Under the pieces are notes generated by a model that worked only from the letters and a program-made list of their open reading frames with translations, did not search any database and was not told the DNA's origin. A stretch of DNA of 29,232 nucleotides from Lenisia limosa. Lineage: Eukaryota; Breviatea. Below are positions 1 through 13,025 of the stretch, piece after piece; within the stretch, counting starts at the first letter, position 1, and each line of letters starts with the position of its first letter. The translations under genes were made by a program, and so were the position numbers. Where the stretch lies: positions 1 through 29,232 of the forward strand of contig LPNZ01010250.1 in assembly GCA_001655205.1 (NCBI GenBank), read 5' to 3'.

Positions 1-56
1 TTTGCCTCAAGATCGGTTGGCCCGGCGGTAATGAACAAACGACCTTCTGCCTCGGG

Positions 57-3000
57 CTATACGATCATTATTACTGCAGCAGAAGTTGCAATGGAATCTC
101 GCTATTCCAATGGTTATTAGGACAAAGTCTCAAAAAAAATTTCATAATCAAAGTACCCAGTACCACAAATGAACACCAAAAACCAACCTCAACAGTAGCA
201 GGTTTGCCGTATTGGCTTTCACGGTGTTTTTTGGCAGTGCCTGGGGCGGGCTCGGCCACAGAAATGTCGCCGGATGCAAGCAGAATGCTGGCCTGGGGGG
301 GGGGGGGNNNNNNNNNNNNNNNNNNNNNNNNNNNNNNNNNNNNNNNNNNNNNNNNNNNNNNNNNNNNNNNNNNNNNNNNNNNNNNNNNNNNNNNNNNNNN
401 NNNNNNNNNNNNNNNNNNNNNNNNTGTAGGGCTTCACTTCGGTTCGAAAAATACCGGTAAAATATCGATATTTTCGATGATTTCTCACGAAATGTAGTCT
501 TTTTTCGAATCGAAGTGAAGCCTTAATAGCTATGAATTGATAGGTGACATTGTGCCGCACCATGCATGACATTGAGAGGGCTATTGGGTTACTCGTTGCT
601 GTGACAGACGGACGTTCGGGCAGTTCCACTGCAAATACCTGCGAGGGTAACAACTGCTGTACTTTCACTTGGTAGCATCCACCCAACCCAGAACAAATGT
701 GACAGAAAAGTAAAAACAAAAAAAAACGGAAGCTTTGGAAAAATAAAAGAATAATTCTATTATCGTATAACATCCAAAGGGGTACCAGAGTTCCTTCCGA
801 TTCCGCTGCTTTGACCTCGGTGCACCATAATTTCGATGAGCCGCCAGAATAAACCTTGAAAGTAACGACCGTGCTTATCTTTCCGGGGCAACCTATTTCA
901 TGTTCCAATGGTATCCAGAGAAGACTTTAAGTAGTCTCTGGATTCCATACTAATGGAATAAAGTTCACACACATACTTCTCTTTCTGTCCATTCACTTGA
1001 GGTGTTGTCAGCAAAAATGACCGAACTCAAAACCCTGAAACAAGTCAGAAGCCAGAAACAAGTCATAAAGAAGTCGGAAAGAAGTCGGAAAGAAGCCAGA
1101 AAGAAGTCAGTACAGAAAGAAGTCGGGAAGAACAAAGCAGAAAGCCGGAAATGGTGTAACATGTGGTTTAATGAGGAGTGTCCCTTTTGGTTAAGACTGT
1201 TTTGAAAAGCTCTCCCCTTGATGTGTTATTCGAAATTTCTTCGTTCCCACCTCCCTTCACTCCCTTCACTCCCTCTCTATCTCCTCACCATCCCTCCACT
1301 ATCGCCATTTGCCCACTTTGGAGGAGGGACCTCGAGACCAAACTCCAAATCTGCTGACAATGGTCGACTGTTGTCAAAGGTTAGTGGGAATAGGGGGGGG
1401 TGTAAAATGGGATTGTTTTTTTTTAAAAAAAGCCCCTAATCAATGAGTATTTGAAAACCTTGTTTACTGGCTCACCTTGGGGTGTCGAATGTGGTGTTGA
1501 CAACGGACATGCGTACTGAAGGTTGCGCCAAGTTGGGGAGCTAGAAGAGTGGGTGAGGATAGGGGAAGAATGGTATTGGAGTGTATTGAGATTGAGATGG
1601 TAGCGTTCTTTTGTACCTTGTTTAACTATAGGGCTTAAGCTCAATAATACGATGCCATTCTACACAATATATGTCATTATTTGCGTATTATAAATATCAT
1701 ACGAGATGCCTACATCGCTTGATGATATTTTGAAGTCTGAGCCGACAGAACTCAGAGAATCGCCCCTTCGATGGCGTGTCATTGACCCTTGTCGCGAGTG
1801 CCCGGTCTAGATGGTCATGTGACAAAGTGAAACACCCCGGTAATCAGAGGATGAAGGAAAATACATCCGTTGTTATCTCTGATTGGATCTTTATATTTGT
1901 AAATATTACGTTCACTCCCCCCCCCCCCCNNNNNNNNNNNNNNNNNNNNNNNNNNNNNNNNNNNNNNNNNNNNNNNNNNNNNNNNNNNNNNNNNNNNNNN
2001 NNNNNNCATCATACAGCAAATTCGTCCCCTTGGCCAAAGCCGAATCGAATGGCCACTCTCTTAGCTGCCAGTTGTCCTGAGGCCTGGCAGGGGTACCTCA
2101 AACTGACCAGGGCATAGCGTCCCGGACCGCTCGGCGGTACAGTTTCTGGGTGGTAGGTAAGGGATGGCTCTACTGGTTCTCCCATAAAGAGTGGGGCTGT
2201 GCAGCCCAATTGCACTGACTGAATATCTCTGATACAAGGCTATATATGGAGATGAGAAATAAAACAAGGTTGTATGTGGCCAAAGAAACCCAAACCATTA
2301 TGCTAATAAGATACATTGGATGTAAAATCCTTGCAAAAGTATCGCAATGAATCCCTTGATAAACAAAAAAGCCTTATAACTGATTGCTGTTATTAAAGGC
2401 AGCCCACTAGGTACAGCAAGATAGAGTATTGGTGCTGAGGAGGTGTGGGCCACCGTGACTGTCAGGGGGCAGAAGGCTGTCGTTTGGAGGTGCAGATTAC
2501 CCTATTTCATGAGATAAGAATAACCACACAGACATAGATACTTTCCAGTCATTAGGGTTTGAGTTATCCTTATGCCACCTCAGGCATAAAAGAGAGTTTC
2601 TGTGCGTTCAAAATGGAAATATGGCTTGAAGAATGTTCTAACTTCCCTCTCCACCTGTGTAATTGAGACACCTTCGGTTTCGTAAACTCCAGGACTGGTC
2701 AGAGCTGTGGACTGAATTGTAAGTAAATAAATAAAAACCTTTTTGCAAGCAATAGTCCTCATGAGTTCCTCAGAATTAATGTAGTCTCTTAGTCTTGAAA
2801 ACCCACCAAAGTGAAGATGTTTTCGCCTGGCTGGAGGGTAGGGTTGTCCAGTGTCATGATTGCCATTGCTTGGGTGGGAGCTTTTTGGGTCACATGGCTC
2901 CAGTTTTTGTTGGCCACAGGCAGAGACCGACGGGTCTGTTTGGTGGTGAACAGGAAGATAAAAGGATTACTTGCTGTTAGCGCTACCACGTGAAGTCCAA

Positions 3001-6000
3001 ATACTAACAGCGATTTGCGTACCTCATGGGTTTTCTTAAAAATACCGGTGCTGTCAGAGTGTCCATTGCAAATTGGCCACCAAGAACCTGCAAATGGGTA
3101 AGTGAAATAATTTATATCCCAAATACAACCTCTGCATTGTATGGGAGAAATTTGTCTACCTTTAAACGTGCTATTACATGATATATCTGAAGCTATAACT
3201 AGGCGGTTGAATAAACTAAAATAAAGTAACCTTTGCAATACATCACCCTCGTAACGACTTACCCGGATGGCCTTCTTCGGCATTAGTCTGCTGTAAATTG
3301 AAGGAGTTCACTGGGAGGTTAGAGTGGATACACGGAAAAAATTTTCTAAATATTAAAATAATCCCACACAGCTTGAGCAAGCATTGACAACTCTTGATAG
3401 TATCAGACGGCCTCTTGAAAANNNNNNNNNNNNNNNNNNNNNNNNNNNNNNNNNNNNNNNNNNNNNNNNNNNNNNNNNNNNNNNNNNNNNNNNNNNNNNN
3501 AGCTCTTGGGGCTGGTAGGGATTATCACTGTGGATGGCGAGAATAGAATAAGATAAGATGGAATTGGTTTCAGATGCGTACGAAAACAAAAGAAGAAACC
3601 CCTTAAATTACCTCATCAAAGGGCCAGTCTATCTTGACTTGGAGCGAAAGTGTAGACAAAGTGGTAGTGTGAATTGCTGATGAGTCAGATGATGTAGTAA
3701 CTATATGTATGTTTTTGTATCCTGTCATAAAACAGATACCCCAATACTTCAAAATAGAGCTACGAGAACACTAGAAATTATATTTAAGACTTTTACACCC
3801 TACTTGGGAAGTCAGTTGCTGACTCAGATATATGACACCAACGCTCATTGCTTCCTAGGGGGGTCAAGAGTTATGGCTATTTAGCCAGTAAGAGGAAAGG
3901 TTTTTGAAACCAGTAGTCAATATAGCTAATATAATATTATAATGTCATTTTGATCTTAGAATTGTGACAAACTAATCATGCCACAGATTACAGTTCTTAA
4001 GTCTAAGGAAAAATACCCTCCACCAACCTTCGGGAGTTTTGCGAATAGCAACATCCACGATATTAAGAGGACGGGTCATTTCTACAGCGGATAATTTGTA
4101 AGAGGTGCCAAATTAAATGAACAGCTGTCATATAAAATTTATACCATACTGTGATTCAGAGGGAAACTAAATTATTAACAATTTCACTTTAAAAAGCAGA
4201 GGGATTGTCCAAAAAATACCTCTCTTAAGATGAGCAGCACATTTGAACGTTGAAAGTACCGCCTCCTGAAAAAGGAATTACTTTCCATTAATGAAAAAAA
4301 AGTGCTTGATCATCAAGTGGTGTTTGAAGAAAAGTTGAAAATCTCCTCAATGAGATTGTCAAGATGGCAAAGGTGATAAGACAATACCTTTTTGAAGCTT
4401 GCATTGAGGCTCTTGACAGACGCCAGTACCAAGCCGTGGCCAAGTTGCTCGGTGTGGTTCCCGAACCGAAACGAGGACACAGCCAAGCACGAGGCTAAAC
4501 CGGCACAGTAGGCTGTCCATCCTGGGGGGGGGGGGGNNNNNNNNNNNNNNNNNNNNNNNNNNNNNNNNNNNNNNNNNNNNNNNNNNNNNNNNNNNNNNNN
4601 NNNNNNNNNNNNNNNNCACAAAAGTCACAACAAAACACATTGAAGTGATAAAGTGGGCTGCATTATAAATTGTATGTCATTCAAAGTAAATATGGTGGGA
4701 TATTGCCGAGGGCACATACCCTCGTTCTGGAGCATAGCAAGAAGGGGTTTGACCAGGACAGCACACTTCAGCACATCTCCTCTCGCCCTGAGGTTATGTC
4801 AAGTAGAAAACCAAGCATTGAGGGTAAAAAGAAACATATAGCTACATGTAATATGTAATTTATGGTTCAGTACTGCAAAACAAAAAAAATGACAGCCCTC
4901 GAAGAGAAGGAATAATAAAGAATATGTAGGTGGAAACGAACCAGTGTAAAGCTGCAATGGAAGCGTCGGTCATTAGACCCTCCCTCATTCGTTTCGCCTC
5001 TCTCAGGAGACGACTGGTCAGCTTTGACAGTTTCTGAAACGTGAGCTGTATAATTTTACTATGAATGACTTTCGAGCTGAAATAATGAACGAAAACAACA
5101 TAAGCGTTCATCCCGAGTGTATCAGAGTATCATTGATAAGGATATGAGGTATCAAATCCTTGTGTGGAGAAACATAGTTCGTCAGTGACGATGGTTGAAG
5201 GTGGTTGTGCATAGATCGCTAATTCGAGTAAAGCCTCCCACCAAATAGAGGGCATCAAAGGTTGCTGTTGACACTAGGGCGGACACAATATCCATATCTT
5301 CAGTCTCCATGAAAGACAACGTTTCTAAAAAAATTGAGAAGGTTGGAGAAAACAGACAGTTGCCCTTAAGACTCCCCAACCCACTTGTTGTAAGAGGGGA
5401 ATCAGGGCGCTTTTCCTGGTTCATTGTCACTGTTTCGGTGGTGACATTCTTCCACCACGCATTTTGGGGGATGGGGATCTTCATGTTGTCGGCCTGGAAG
5501 GTGATCTCAGGACCACTTTAAACAATCAGACTAACATCTTTAGTCAATAGTCATATTTTAACTCGAATTATACCCACACTACCTCCAAAACAGTCCAGTT
5601 TCCAGCATCGGTGAACCAGCATTCTTGAGGATTATCTGTAGGAAGCAGGTTTCGCCGTGCTCCAAGATGGCATAGCTATGGAAAGAAGTAAAATGCGAAT
5701 ACCCAAAAGAAATAACATAACAAGGTGCCCTTGGTAAAGAGAAATAAAAAATTTAGTCACGAAGCCACCAACAATCCGCCTTGCAAGGAGACAGAGACGA
5801 GCATTTGCAGAAGCCAGGCGTTTGGATCTCGGTTCATCCTTCTTGAAGGTAAGATTAAGATCTACCCAGTCTAAGTATCCACAATAGCAGTCGATTGAAT
5901 ATAACATAAAACAAATATTACATGCTTTATGTGAATTTTGACGACCCCATACCTTATCAGCTGCCTCCGCCATATCAACAACCTTCTGACACGCAGTAAA

Positions 6001-8900
6001 TGCCCAGCGCGAGGCCCTGTCGGTCGACACCTCATGACACGTTTGTGTGTAGAGCTTGGAAATGAATGACAGACCGCGTAGGGCAATATCGGGTCCGTTA
6101 CGTTGCAGAGTCAGGAGCTGGGGTGCGGGTGAGGAGAACGGTTCTGGTAACCACTTTTCCCGCCTCGAAACTGTGGCTATTTTCAAAGTCTCTCCCCAGG
6201 AAAATAAAGTACTGCTTGCAAAAACACGCCATTAAACTTGTAGAGATGTATTGTGTTAAGGCAATATCATCCACGAAATATCAAGTTCTATATCAGCATA
6301 CCTTGGCAGTTTGGCCAAAAATATACTGCTTAAGTTCGAAGGTTGTGATCTCGTGGATGTGGATGTTTGCTCTTAGGGCCTTGGGGGGGGGGGGGGTCAA
6401 NNNNNNNNNNNNNNNNNNNNNNNNNNNNNNNNNNNNNNNNNNNNNNNNNNNNNNNNNNNNNNNNNNNNNNNNNNNNNNNNNGAAAGTTGCTTACATATAT
6501 AGAGCATATACTATATTGATATCAGATAATATGATGTTTGAATAAAAGCTCACTTCAGCATCATAGTCTTCAAATGAGACAAGCGTTTTATCGCCGCAGA
6601 ATTTGGACGTGGGTGGAATATCTGAAAAATAACACAAGACTAAGGGCTCAGAGACGGTTTTCATGAACGTGGAGGATCAACAAAAACGCACTTTGCACAA
6701 ACCTGGCTTTTCAACCTCAACTTCTTCGACAGTCCTGTTCAGCTCATCATAGACCACCAGGGCATCATGAATAAGTCCGACCGTGACGTATGAGAGAGCC
6801 AAACCTTCCTAAAGAGGAAATTAGTCCATGATAATCCATAGCAACGAAACGATCATTTGATGCCAATACGAGATTGTGACAATTCCCAAGATTCAAACCT
6901 GGGTGGAGAAGAATCGTCCAAATGACCAGCCCCGCACAGATCTTTGATCAGACACCCTGTTGATTTCCTCTCGATAACTTAGGAGGTTAGTTGTGGCTAC
7001 TGGGTGGGATTATAAAGGCCTTTTTAAAAACTATCAGCAAAACAGAACTTCAGTATACCCATTAAAACTTCGTCAATAATCGCAATCGTCACACCCTCCA
7101 CCTACTGTCTGATCAAAGAAGCGTAGGCAATAGAAACCATTTGAGTTAAAAAGCCCTCGAACATTCGCCTATGTTATCGTAAGTGATGTCAATCAAAGGA
7201 GTGAGGTGACCAAAAAATTGGTGAGCCATCAGCAGTATCATTAGTGGAAAAAAATTGGAGTAGCTATCATATGTACAGTGTATAATATGCAATATGTAAT
7301 ACACTGTATGAAACTCACCAAGAAACTTGTGACTGTCCCCCATATTCGAGCTGGTAAATGAGTTCGGCAGATTTGGATCCAATATCGTTTCGGATTCGGT
7401 CATTCACTGTTCGGGTCTTCTTCAGCGAACTATCCCTCTGAAGTGTCAAATTGCAAGCAATGAGTACTGTTGTTCTGGAATAAGAAAGTATGTACGTCAA
7501 AATAATTTTAGAAACTATAATGTATCGATATGATAATGCTCAACTTTGCTTGAGGTTTCAAAATTGGACCCCCACCCCCCACCCAACCACAAGGTGAATG
7601 ACAGTAAAATCCTGTCTCTTTGTAACCCTGTCCTGGACCCATTGTTTGAGATAGTTCCGCTCTTCAGAAGGATAGCCGTCTTTGTCCTTGGAGTGTTAAA
7701 GGCCTGTATTCTCATTATATCCGAAAATATATCATACTAATTGCAGGCTTAACAAAGCCGGGATATATTCTACGGTACATATAGGTCATTGCATAGACAC
7801 GCATCATGAAGTTACATCAAAACCCCTCACGTCTGCTTTGACCAAATAAATGAAGAGTAACGGTCGTCGGTACCTAAAAACATTAAATATAATACTAACA
7901 GATAAGTTCAATTGTTGCAACGAACTTGTTTAAAAAAGGTACTTGTCAACTCATGATTCAATATTCTATGTCTCAAAACGACTAAAAGACTCGCATCTAG
8001 CTGATCAACATACCAAGTGTGAGGGAATGCCAGAGTGTTTGTGGACTTTACTTCATCACTCGCAGCATGGCTGAACTTCAGCGGGAACTAAAATGGGTCA
8101 GTGGGTGTAAAAGAAAATGGTATAAGGAAGCAGACTATCACACAGGGTGATAAATACAATGCCGTATTACTGTGCGTCAAATTATAAAAACCGAAACCAA
8201 AGTGGCGCAAACCTGTACATTAATTTGCCCTTCACATTTGGAGTGGACAGGAACCTGGAACGGTAAAGGAAGGCTGGTGATTAAAGTCAAAGAGAAGACT
8301 CAATGGTAGTATTGTTTCCAAATTAGATACTAGGTTCTAAACCAAAGGAGTCTTCATCCCTTCAAACCTTTTTGAGAGGGAGGAGGTTCTTGACACCACC
8401 AAGAAACGCATTGCCTGCTGACTTGGATCCCTCATCTTTGCTGGTTAGAAGAGGGCTGAAAGAAAAGCTGACCCTCCAGGCTCCCACAAACATGATATCA
8501 AAAAGGGGTGAGGCGGCCCCATATGGGCAGTGCGCCCAATAACAGCAGTGATGTAGAACCAGTTGCGTCTCTATTCAGTAAGGGGGCGCCAGAGGAGGGA
8601 CAAAGACGAGAGTTGCCCTCAGGGGAACTTTTCTTTTGAGAGGCGTCGTCGTAAACCTTATCCAAAACTAGTAAAATACCCTGAAAAACAGCGGAAAAGG
8701 AAAGGTGTTTGTGGATAATTGTTTTTCGTCTTCACAGTCTCCTTACACAGTATTACATGACTTAAACTGCTATATTATGCAAATATACTCACGTAAAATT
8801 ACAATATACAGATAATAACTTATAATTTGAAATTCCCAAAAAAATTCTAAAGAACCTCAATGTCGGATACTTCTTTGCAAAACTGCGACTTACACGTCAT
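57..8900 (-). CDS. TRAPPC10: TRAPPC10/Trs130-like TRAPP II complex subunit, multi-exon
   Basis: Likely large subunit of the TRAPP II tethering and Rab-exchange complex at the Golgi. Phase-consistent exons, 5' to 3': 8900-8894, 8667-8608, 8570-8368, 8254-8213, 8087-8014, 7873-7831, 7686-7588, 7437-7319, 7168-7138, 7101-7059, 6969-6899, 6808-6703, 6621-6554, 6379-6302, 6117-5953, 5841-5773, about 5659-5583, 5515-5385, 5324-5242, 5033-4942, 4787-4720, 4521-4388, 4265-4220, 4081-4028, 3676-3612, one broken by the gap at 3422-3500, 3310-3263, 3087-3023, 2935-2803, 2704-2655, 2501-2415, 2218-2015, 1806-1714, 1540-1476, 1353-1317, 878-786, 656-561, 292-188 and 101-57 (TAG). Family landmarks seen: VNDRIRNDIG, DQRSVRGWSFGRFF, HDALVVYDELN, an IHIHE..ELKQYIFGQ block followed by LLTLQRNGPDIALRG, and LQPGENIFTL followed by SPGVYE. 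Order and spacing follow animal TRAPPC10. Estimated length is near 1,100 residues. The first three exons and the tail after 656 are the least certain. Confidence 0.78.
430..522. repeat. Imperfect inverted repeat, hairpin-forming
   Basis: Arms 430-451 and 501-522 are reverse complements at 21 of 22 positions (core TTCACTTCG / CGAAGTGAA), with a 49-base AT-rich loop. It lies in the intron between TRAPPC10 exons 561-656 and 188-292, next to an assembly gap. It could be a short MITE-like element or an intronic hairpin. Confidence 0.85.
1036..1152 (+). repeat. Degenerate 10-12 base tandem repeat (AAGAAGTCGGAA type)
   Basis: About nine imperfect copies of a purine-rich unit. Read on the plus strand they give a Lys/Ser-rich open frame, but the block lies in a long intron of the minus-strand TRAPPC10 gene, so I regard it as a minisatellite. 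Confidence 0.7.
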
Positions 8901-9506
8901 TCCGTGGTGACTTTTTTCAATTGCGCTCATCCCATCTCTCCCCCACTCAACGCCATGAAAAACATGGGGGAGGATGAGGGGGAGGAGGGGGGTTTAGGTG
9001 TGGGACTTTTTCCCAGGTTTCTACAAGCTCTTTGTATTATTTATGTTGTATTCATGTACTTTTGAGACAATTCTGAGCTGCTTCTGAGGGTATGGGTATC
9101 TCGATTTAATAATATGATATAATAAATATAAATGGGTGATTAAATTATTATGTTTTTGTAAAATGTAACAATTTTTTTTTTTTTTTTTTTCAAAACCTTG
9201 CAGCCGCTTTGCCTTATGCCAAGTTTGGTAAATGGGAGTTGAAATGGGGGAGGAGAGGAGCTAAAAAAAANNNNNNNNNNNNNNNNNNNNNNNNNNNNNN
9301 NNNNNNNNNNNNNNNNNNNNNNNNNNNNNNNNNNNNNNNNNNNNNNNNNNNNNNNNNNNNNNNNNNNNNNNNNNNNNNNNNNNNNNNCCCTATTATCCTA
9401 TTATTGAGTTTTAAAAAAAGGATTGTGGTTTTCCTATGTATAAGACAAGTCACAACAAACTGACACCAAAGGATGCACTAGAAATGTTTCACAATTTCAC
9501 AGGTGT
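8901..9506. other. Intergenic region between TRAPPC10 start and aminopeptidase stop
   Basis: AT-rich. It contains a purine-rich GGGGGAGGATGAGG block near 8967-8993, a T-run of about 19 at 9172-9190 (an A-run in the direction of aminopeptidase transcription, roughly 320 bases past its stop), and the gap 9271-9387. AATAAA overlaps the aminopeptidase stop codon. No gene is supported here. Confidence 0.5.
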
Positions 9507-12500
9507 TTATTCTTCGTCCTCCTCTTGAAGCTACAAGTTGAGAATCAAGAGAGTTTACAAAAGACAACCCATCAGCTATTATGTGCATGAATATGAAAAG
9601 TGCATGTTTATCCCACCTCTTGCACGTCACCTGACTTGATCAAGTTGAAAAGTACAGGTACCATGTGTCCATTTGCCTGGGGAGGCTGGCCGTTGACTTC
9701 CCTGCCTTGGTACTCCGTTCCTGATAGTTTCATGCGGTGATAATTGTTAACTTTTCACTCTTTGAAATAAAAAGAGTTAACATTAGCCCCCAACCTGCAA
9801 TGTCGAAATGAACCCAAGGTGTGTGGTCTGGAACAAAGCATGACAGGAAAGCTGCAGCTTTTGAGGTTCCCGCTTCTGAAAATATCACATTTTAGTGAGG
9901 TAAGGGTGGCAAAAAAGGCACATTAGAAACATAAGAAAGTGAAGATCTAAATACTGCTTCGAATATCCAAAGAACAAAGAATTAAAGTGTTCATCTCATT
10001 TGATTAGAATTACTAAATGAGGACAACACACTGGCTATCTCATTGAATCCTTGCACTAAAAACAAACAAATTTATACCTTTGATAGCACCTAGGTTGCAG
10101 ATATCGGCATGTGCTGACCCTTCCTAAAAAGTAAACTAGGAGTTGTTTGGACGGAATATAAAAAACCCACACCATCGCTTCAAGTATTAAGCATTATATT
10201 ATTATGTATGTTAAGCAAAATAATGCGTAATTGGAACCACCCATACCTTCATGATGTCCAGGTACTCTTCGTACATTGGAAAGCGAACCACTCTGGTCAT
10301 TGTACCGCTAATGGAGCCTAAAACGTCATTTTGGGACTATACTCCAACCTTCAGTTTTTTGGTGGAAGTCTTCGGAATTTGAGAAGTAAATGACAGCAAA
10401 AGGACCAATTGACAAAGTGCAATTGCCAGTGAGCGTGGCAATGTCAATCATAGAGTTGAGTGCGTAGTTTGAGCCAATGTAAGCTACAATATTAGAAACC
10501 AACATACAGTTCAGCAGACAAAAGGTCGTATCCAACAAAATAATTATGAGCTTCTCAAAAACTGTGCTGCGATTGTAGTTTGATATTGGATCCAATAACC
10601 CACACATAGCATCAGCCATGACAAGTCGGCCTTCAGCATCGGTGTTTTTTATTTCAACGGTAAGGCCCTTATGGCTCTTGATAATTGCACCTGGACGGGT
10701 GGAAGTCATGTCAACTAGGTTCTAAAGGGAGTAAGAATCAAATAAGCAGCTAAGGTAATGAGTCAGAACTTGAAAATGCTTTAATGTTCAAAATAATTAT
10801 ATGAGAAAAAAAAACCAAACAAACGGAAGAGAAAAGCAAATGAGAAAAGAGATGAAAAAGAAACCTCAAATGAAGACCAAACGCCTGCCGACCTCAGCAA
10901 GAGGGAGGGCACACACAATGTTCCTTTTCACACCAGAACGAACAGCCAAAACAAACGCTCCAAAGGCGTTTGCGGCTCCACACCTGAGAGTGTTACCAAA
11001 TACTATGATAAATAGTGAATAGCCACATGAAAAGGGCAACAGCCAATTGATACTCGTTTCTCTCGACAAGACCCACTTATCAGAGTGCATCTCATGAATG
11101 TCACAACCAGCGTTTTTGATGTTCAACCCTCCAGCATCAAAGGTGATGCCCTTCCCAATCATGGCAAAATAGGCTGTTGAAATTAAGGGAGAAAGTAGAC
11201 ACGCATCGACCATTGCACTCAAAATACTATTGTAGATAAATAGTTCACATCTAATATGATATGATATCAATTCATATACAGTGACTGGGATATATTATAC
11301 TATTATATTCCATGTATGCTACATCTAAATATGATGACATAAATATGAAGAACTGCCACAAACGGTCTTTAGGCTCCGCTCCTTGGTACTCGAAAATGGC
11401 AAGTCTGAAAAATGTGAATTGAGAAAGAGGGAGGGGCATTGAAAGTATGGTTTTCAAAAAACTAACCTATGAAAGAACCCAATTCAGCAAACCTGCCTTT
11501 TGAGGGAGCAGAGTCACCAACACTGTTCAGGAGGTTCAGCCCATTTGAATGACATTCGTCAGAATCCAGGCTTTTATTCTTGAGAAGAGTTACATAAGGA
11601 AAGGGGAAATTCTTAGCTCAGAATTCAGTACAATTATTTGGTTTTAGACGCCATCATCTCATGAAAATGCAAAAGTCGACCAATATTCTAAAGAACAGCT
11701 GAGCCAACATACCTCAACACCATCGGGAAGACACCCCACGAGAATATCATAGAACATGTCAACATCAGTAACACGAGTATTTCCCAAGTCCCTTGCCAGT
11801 TCAATGCAAGAAGCTTCCAGGTTGGCAGCAGCCAGAACTATTTAATAAGAGAATTGAATAGCGCTCCACAATTGATACTTGGACACATTGGATAAGAGTA
11901 CAAGTAAATATAATCCAAACCAACTTCGTTCACACACAGAGTCATCAAACGATGCGCCTTGAGGGACAATAGAAAGGGATTTTAAGGTGATTACTGCATG
12001 GTCAAAAGGTTGTCAATATCAACAAAATAAAATCAAGCAGAGTTATACGGTGTCTTACCGTTGTCCTTTGATTTGTATACCCCGTAGCTGTAGGTGGCAA
12101 GTCGAGCTGCAACTGCGATTGTATGTAAAGCTTCTTCCTGTAAAGCTATAAAAACACATTTTCCATTCACTGATTTTCATATTCTTCTTCCCTCTCTTGG
12201 TTCTTGACAAAGAACAAAAGCTCCACAGTATTTTACACTGACCTGTGTGAGCCCTGCACGAGGGTAGAGGGAAAGGTCGGGGGTGACCAAAACTGCTTTC
12301 TCCACTTTTGTCGATAAAATCTAAACCGTCAGTTATCCAATACTGTCAGCACCAAAACCGCTTTAATTTCTCTTTCAAAGTTACTGTGATTTAGCATAAA
12401 TACACAGCATCCCAAAAAAAATACTTACTGTTCACCTTTTTGACAGCTTTGGTGGAACCGAGGTAAAGATCTCTCAACGAGGGTTTTGTGTGCCCAACAA

Positions 12501-13025
12501 CAACTTGTTGCCCTATGTCATATGTTAAGCCGGTTGAAGAAAGATTATATGCATATCAAATATATATACTCTGTTTATTAAAATAACACAACCCAAAAGA
12601 CTTACCTTCCATATTGATTGTTTCCATAGTCTTTCCGCCTTCCTGCTCACGTAAATCACAGAATAAAGGGTCACATATGATTGTCTATCAGTAACTGTGG
12701 CCTTTCCGAAAATTGTCCCTGAACTTCATACGAGGCAACTACCATATCACAGTGCGGAACTTGTTGATGGTAGGTGCGTGTAAAAATGTCCCAAGAATCT
12801 ACCTCGCCCAACCTGCGTATGTTTGTTCAAAACTGTGACAACCGCTTCAGGGATGGAAAGGTCCCTAGAAAAATAACTTGAGTTGAACTACCATTATCCC
12901 CACAAAGAAATATGGACCCCCCCCTCCCACTTGAGGGAGATAACATCCTCCTTCTTCAGTCGCATTTTGAAGATGACATCCATAGCAGGGATTGGACCGA
13001 GGCATATGCGAAGAAGACTGCTCAT
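9507..13025 (-). CDS. M17 leucyl aminopeptidase, 19 exons, complete
   Basis: Cytosolic-type metallopeptidase that removes N-terminal residues from peptides. Exons, 5' to 3': 13025-12931, 12864-12813, 12645-12606, 12512-12429, 12304-12243, 12137-12059, 11957-11925, 11837-11713, 11578-11493, 11404-11364, 11173-11077, 10983-10893, 10721-10604, 10483-10349, 10317-10247, 10123-10078, 9875-9795, 9720-9617 and 9530-9507 (TAA). The exons sum to a whole number of codons: 487 residues from the ATG at 13025, or 473 from the ATG at 12983. Metal and catalytic motifs are intact: GKGITFDAGG (Lys and Asp ligands, catalytic Lys downstream), MHSDK (Asp ligand) and NTDAEGRL (Asp and Glu ligands, catalytic Arg). 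Also seen are DIATLTGNC, AGTSKAAAFL and WVHFDIAG. FDA replaces the more usual FDS or FDT, and the C-terminus is acidic (QEEDEE). Which Met is used is open, since the frame stays open upstream of 13025. The family call is firm; the true substrate is not shown. Confidence 0.9.

Noticed and set aside
1002-1205. Lys-rich plus-strand ORF of 67 codons
   Set aside because: It is created by a degenerate tandem repeat and overlaps a TRAPPC10 intron; no splice or domain support.
1707-1808. Plus-strand start reading MPTSLDDILKSEP
   Set aside because: The minus-strand exon 1714-1806 occupies the same bases and joins in phase to exons on both sides; the plus frame stops at once.
3023-3087. Alternative TRAPPC10 frame reading VLGGQFAMDTLTAP
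   Set aside because: It looks protein-like, but only the other frame (HSDSTGIFKKTHE) joins in phase to both neighbours.
10801-11022. Lys/Arg-rich plus-strand ORF of 73 codons
   Set aside because: It is antisense to the conserved aminopeptidase exon 10893-10983 and its A-rich intron.
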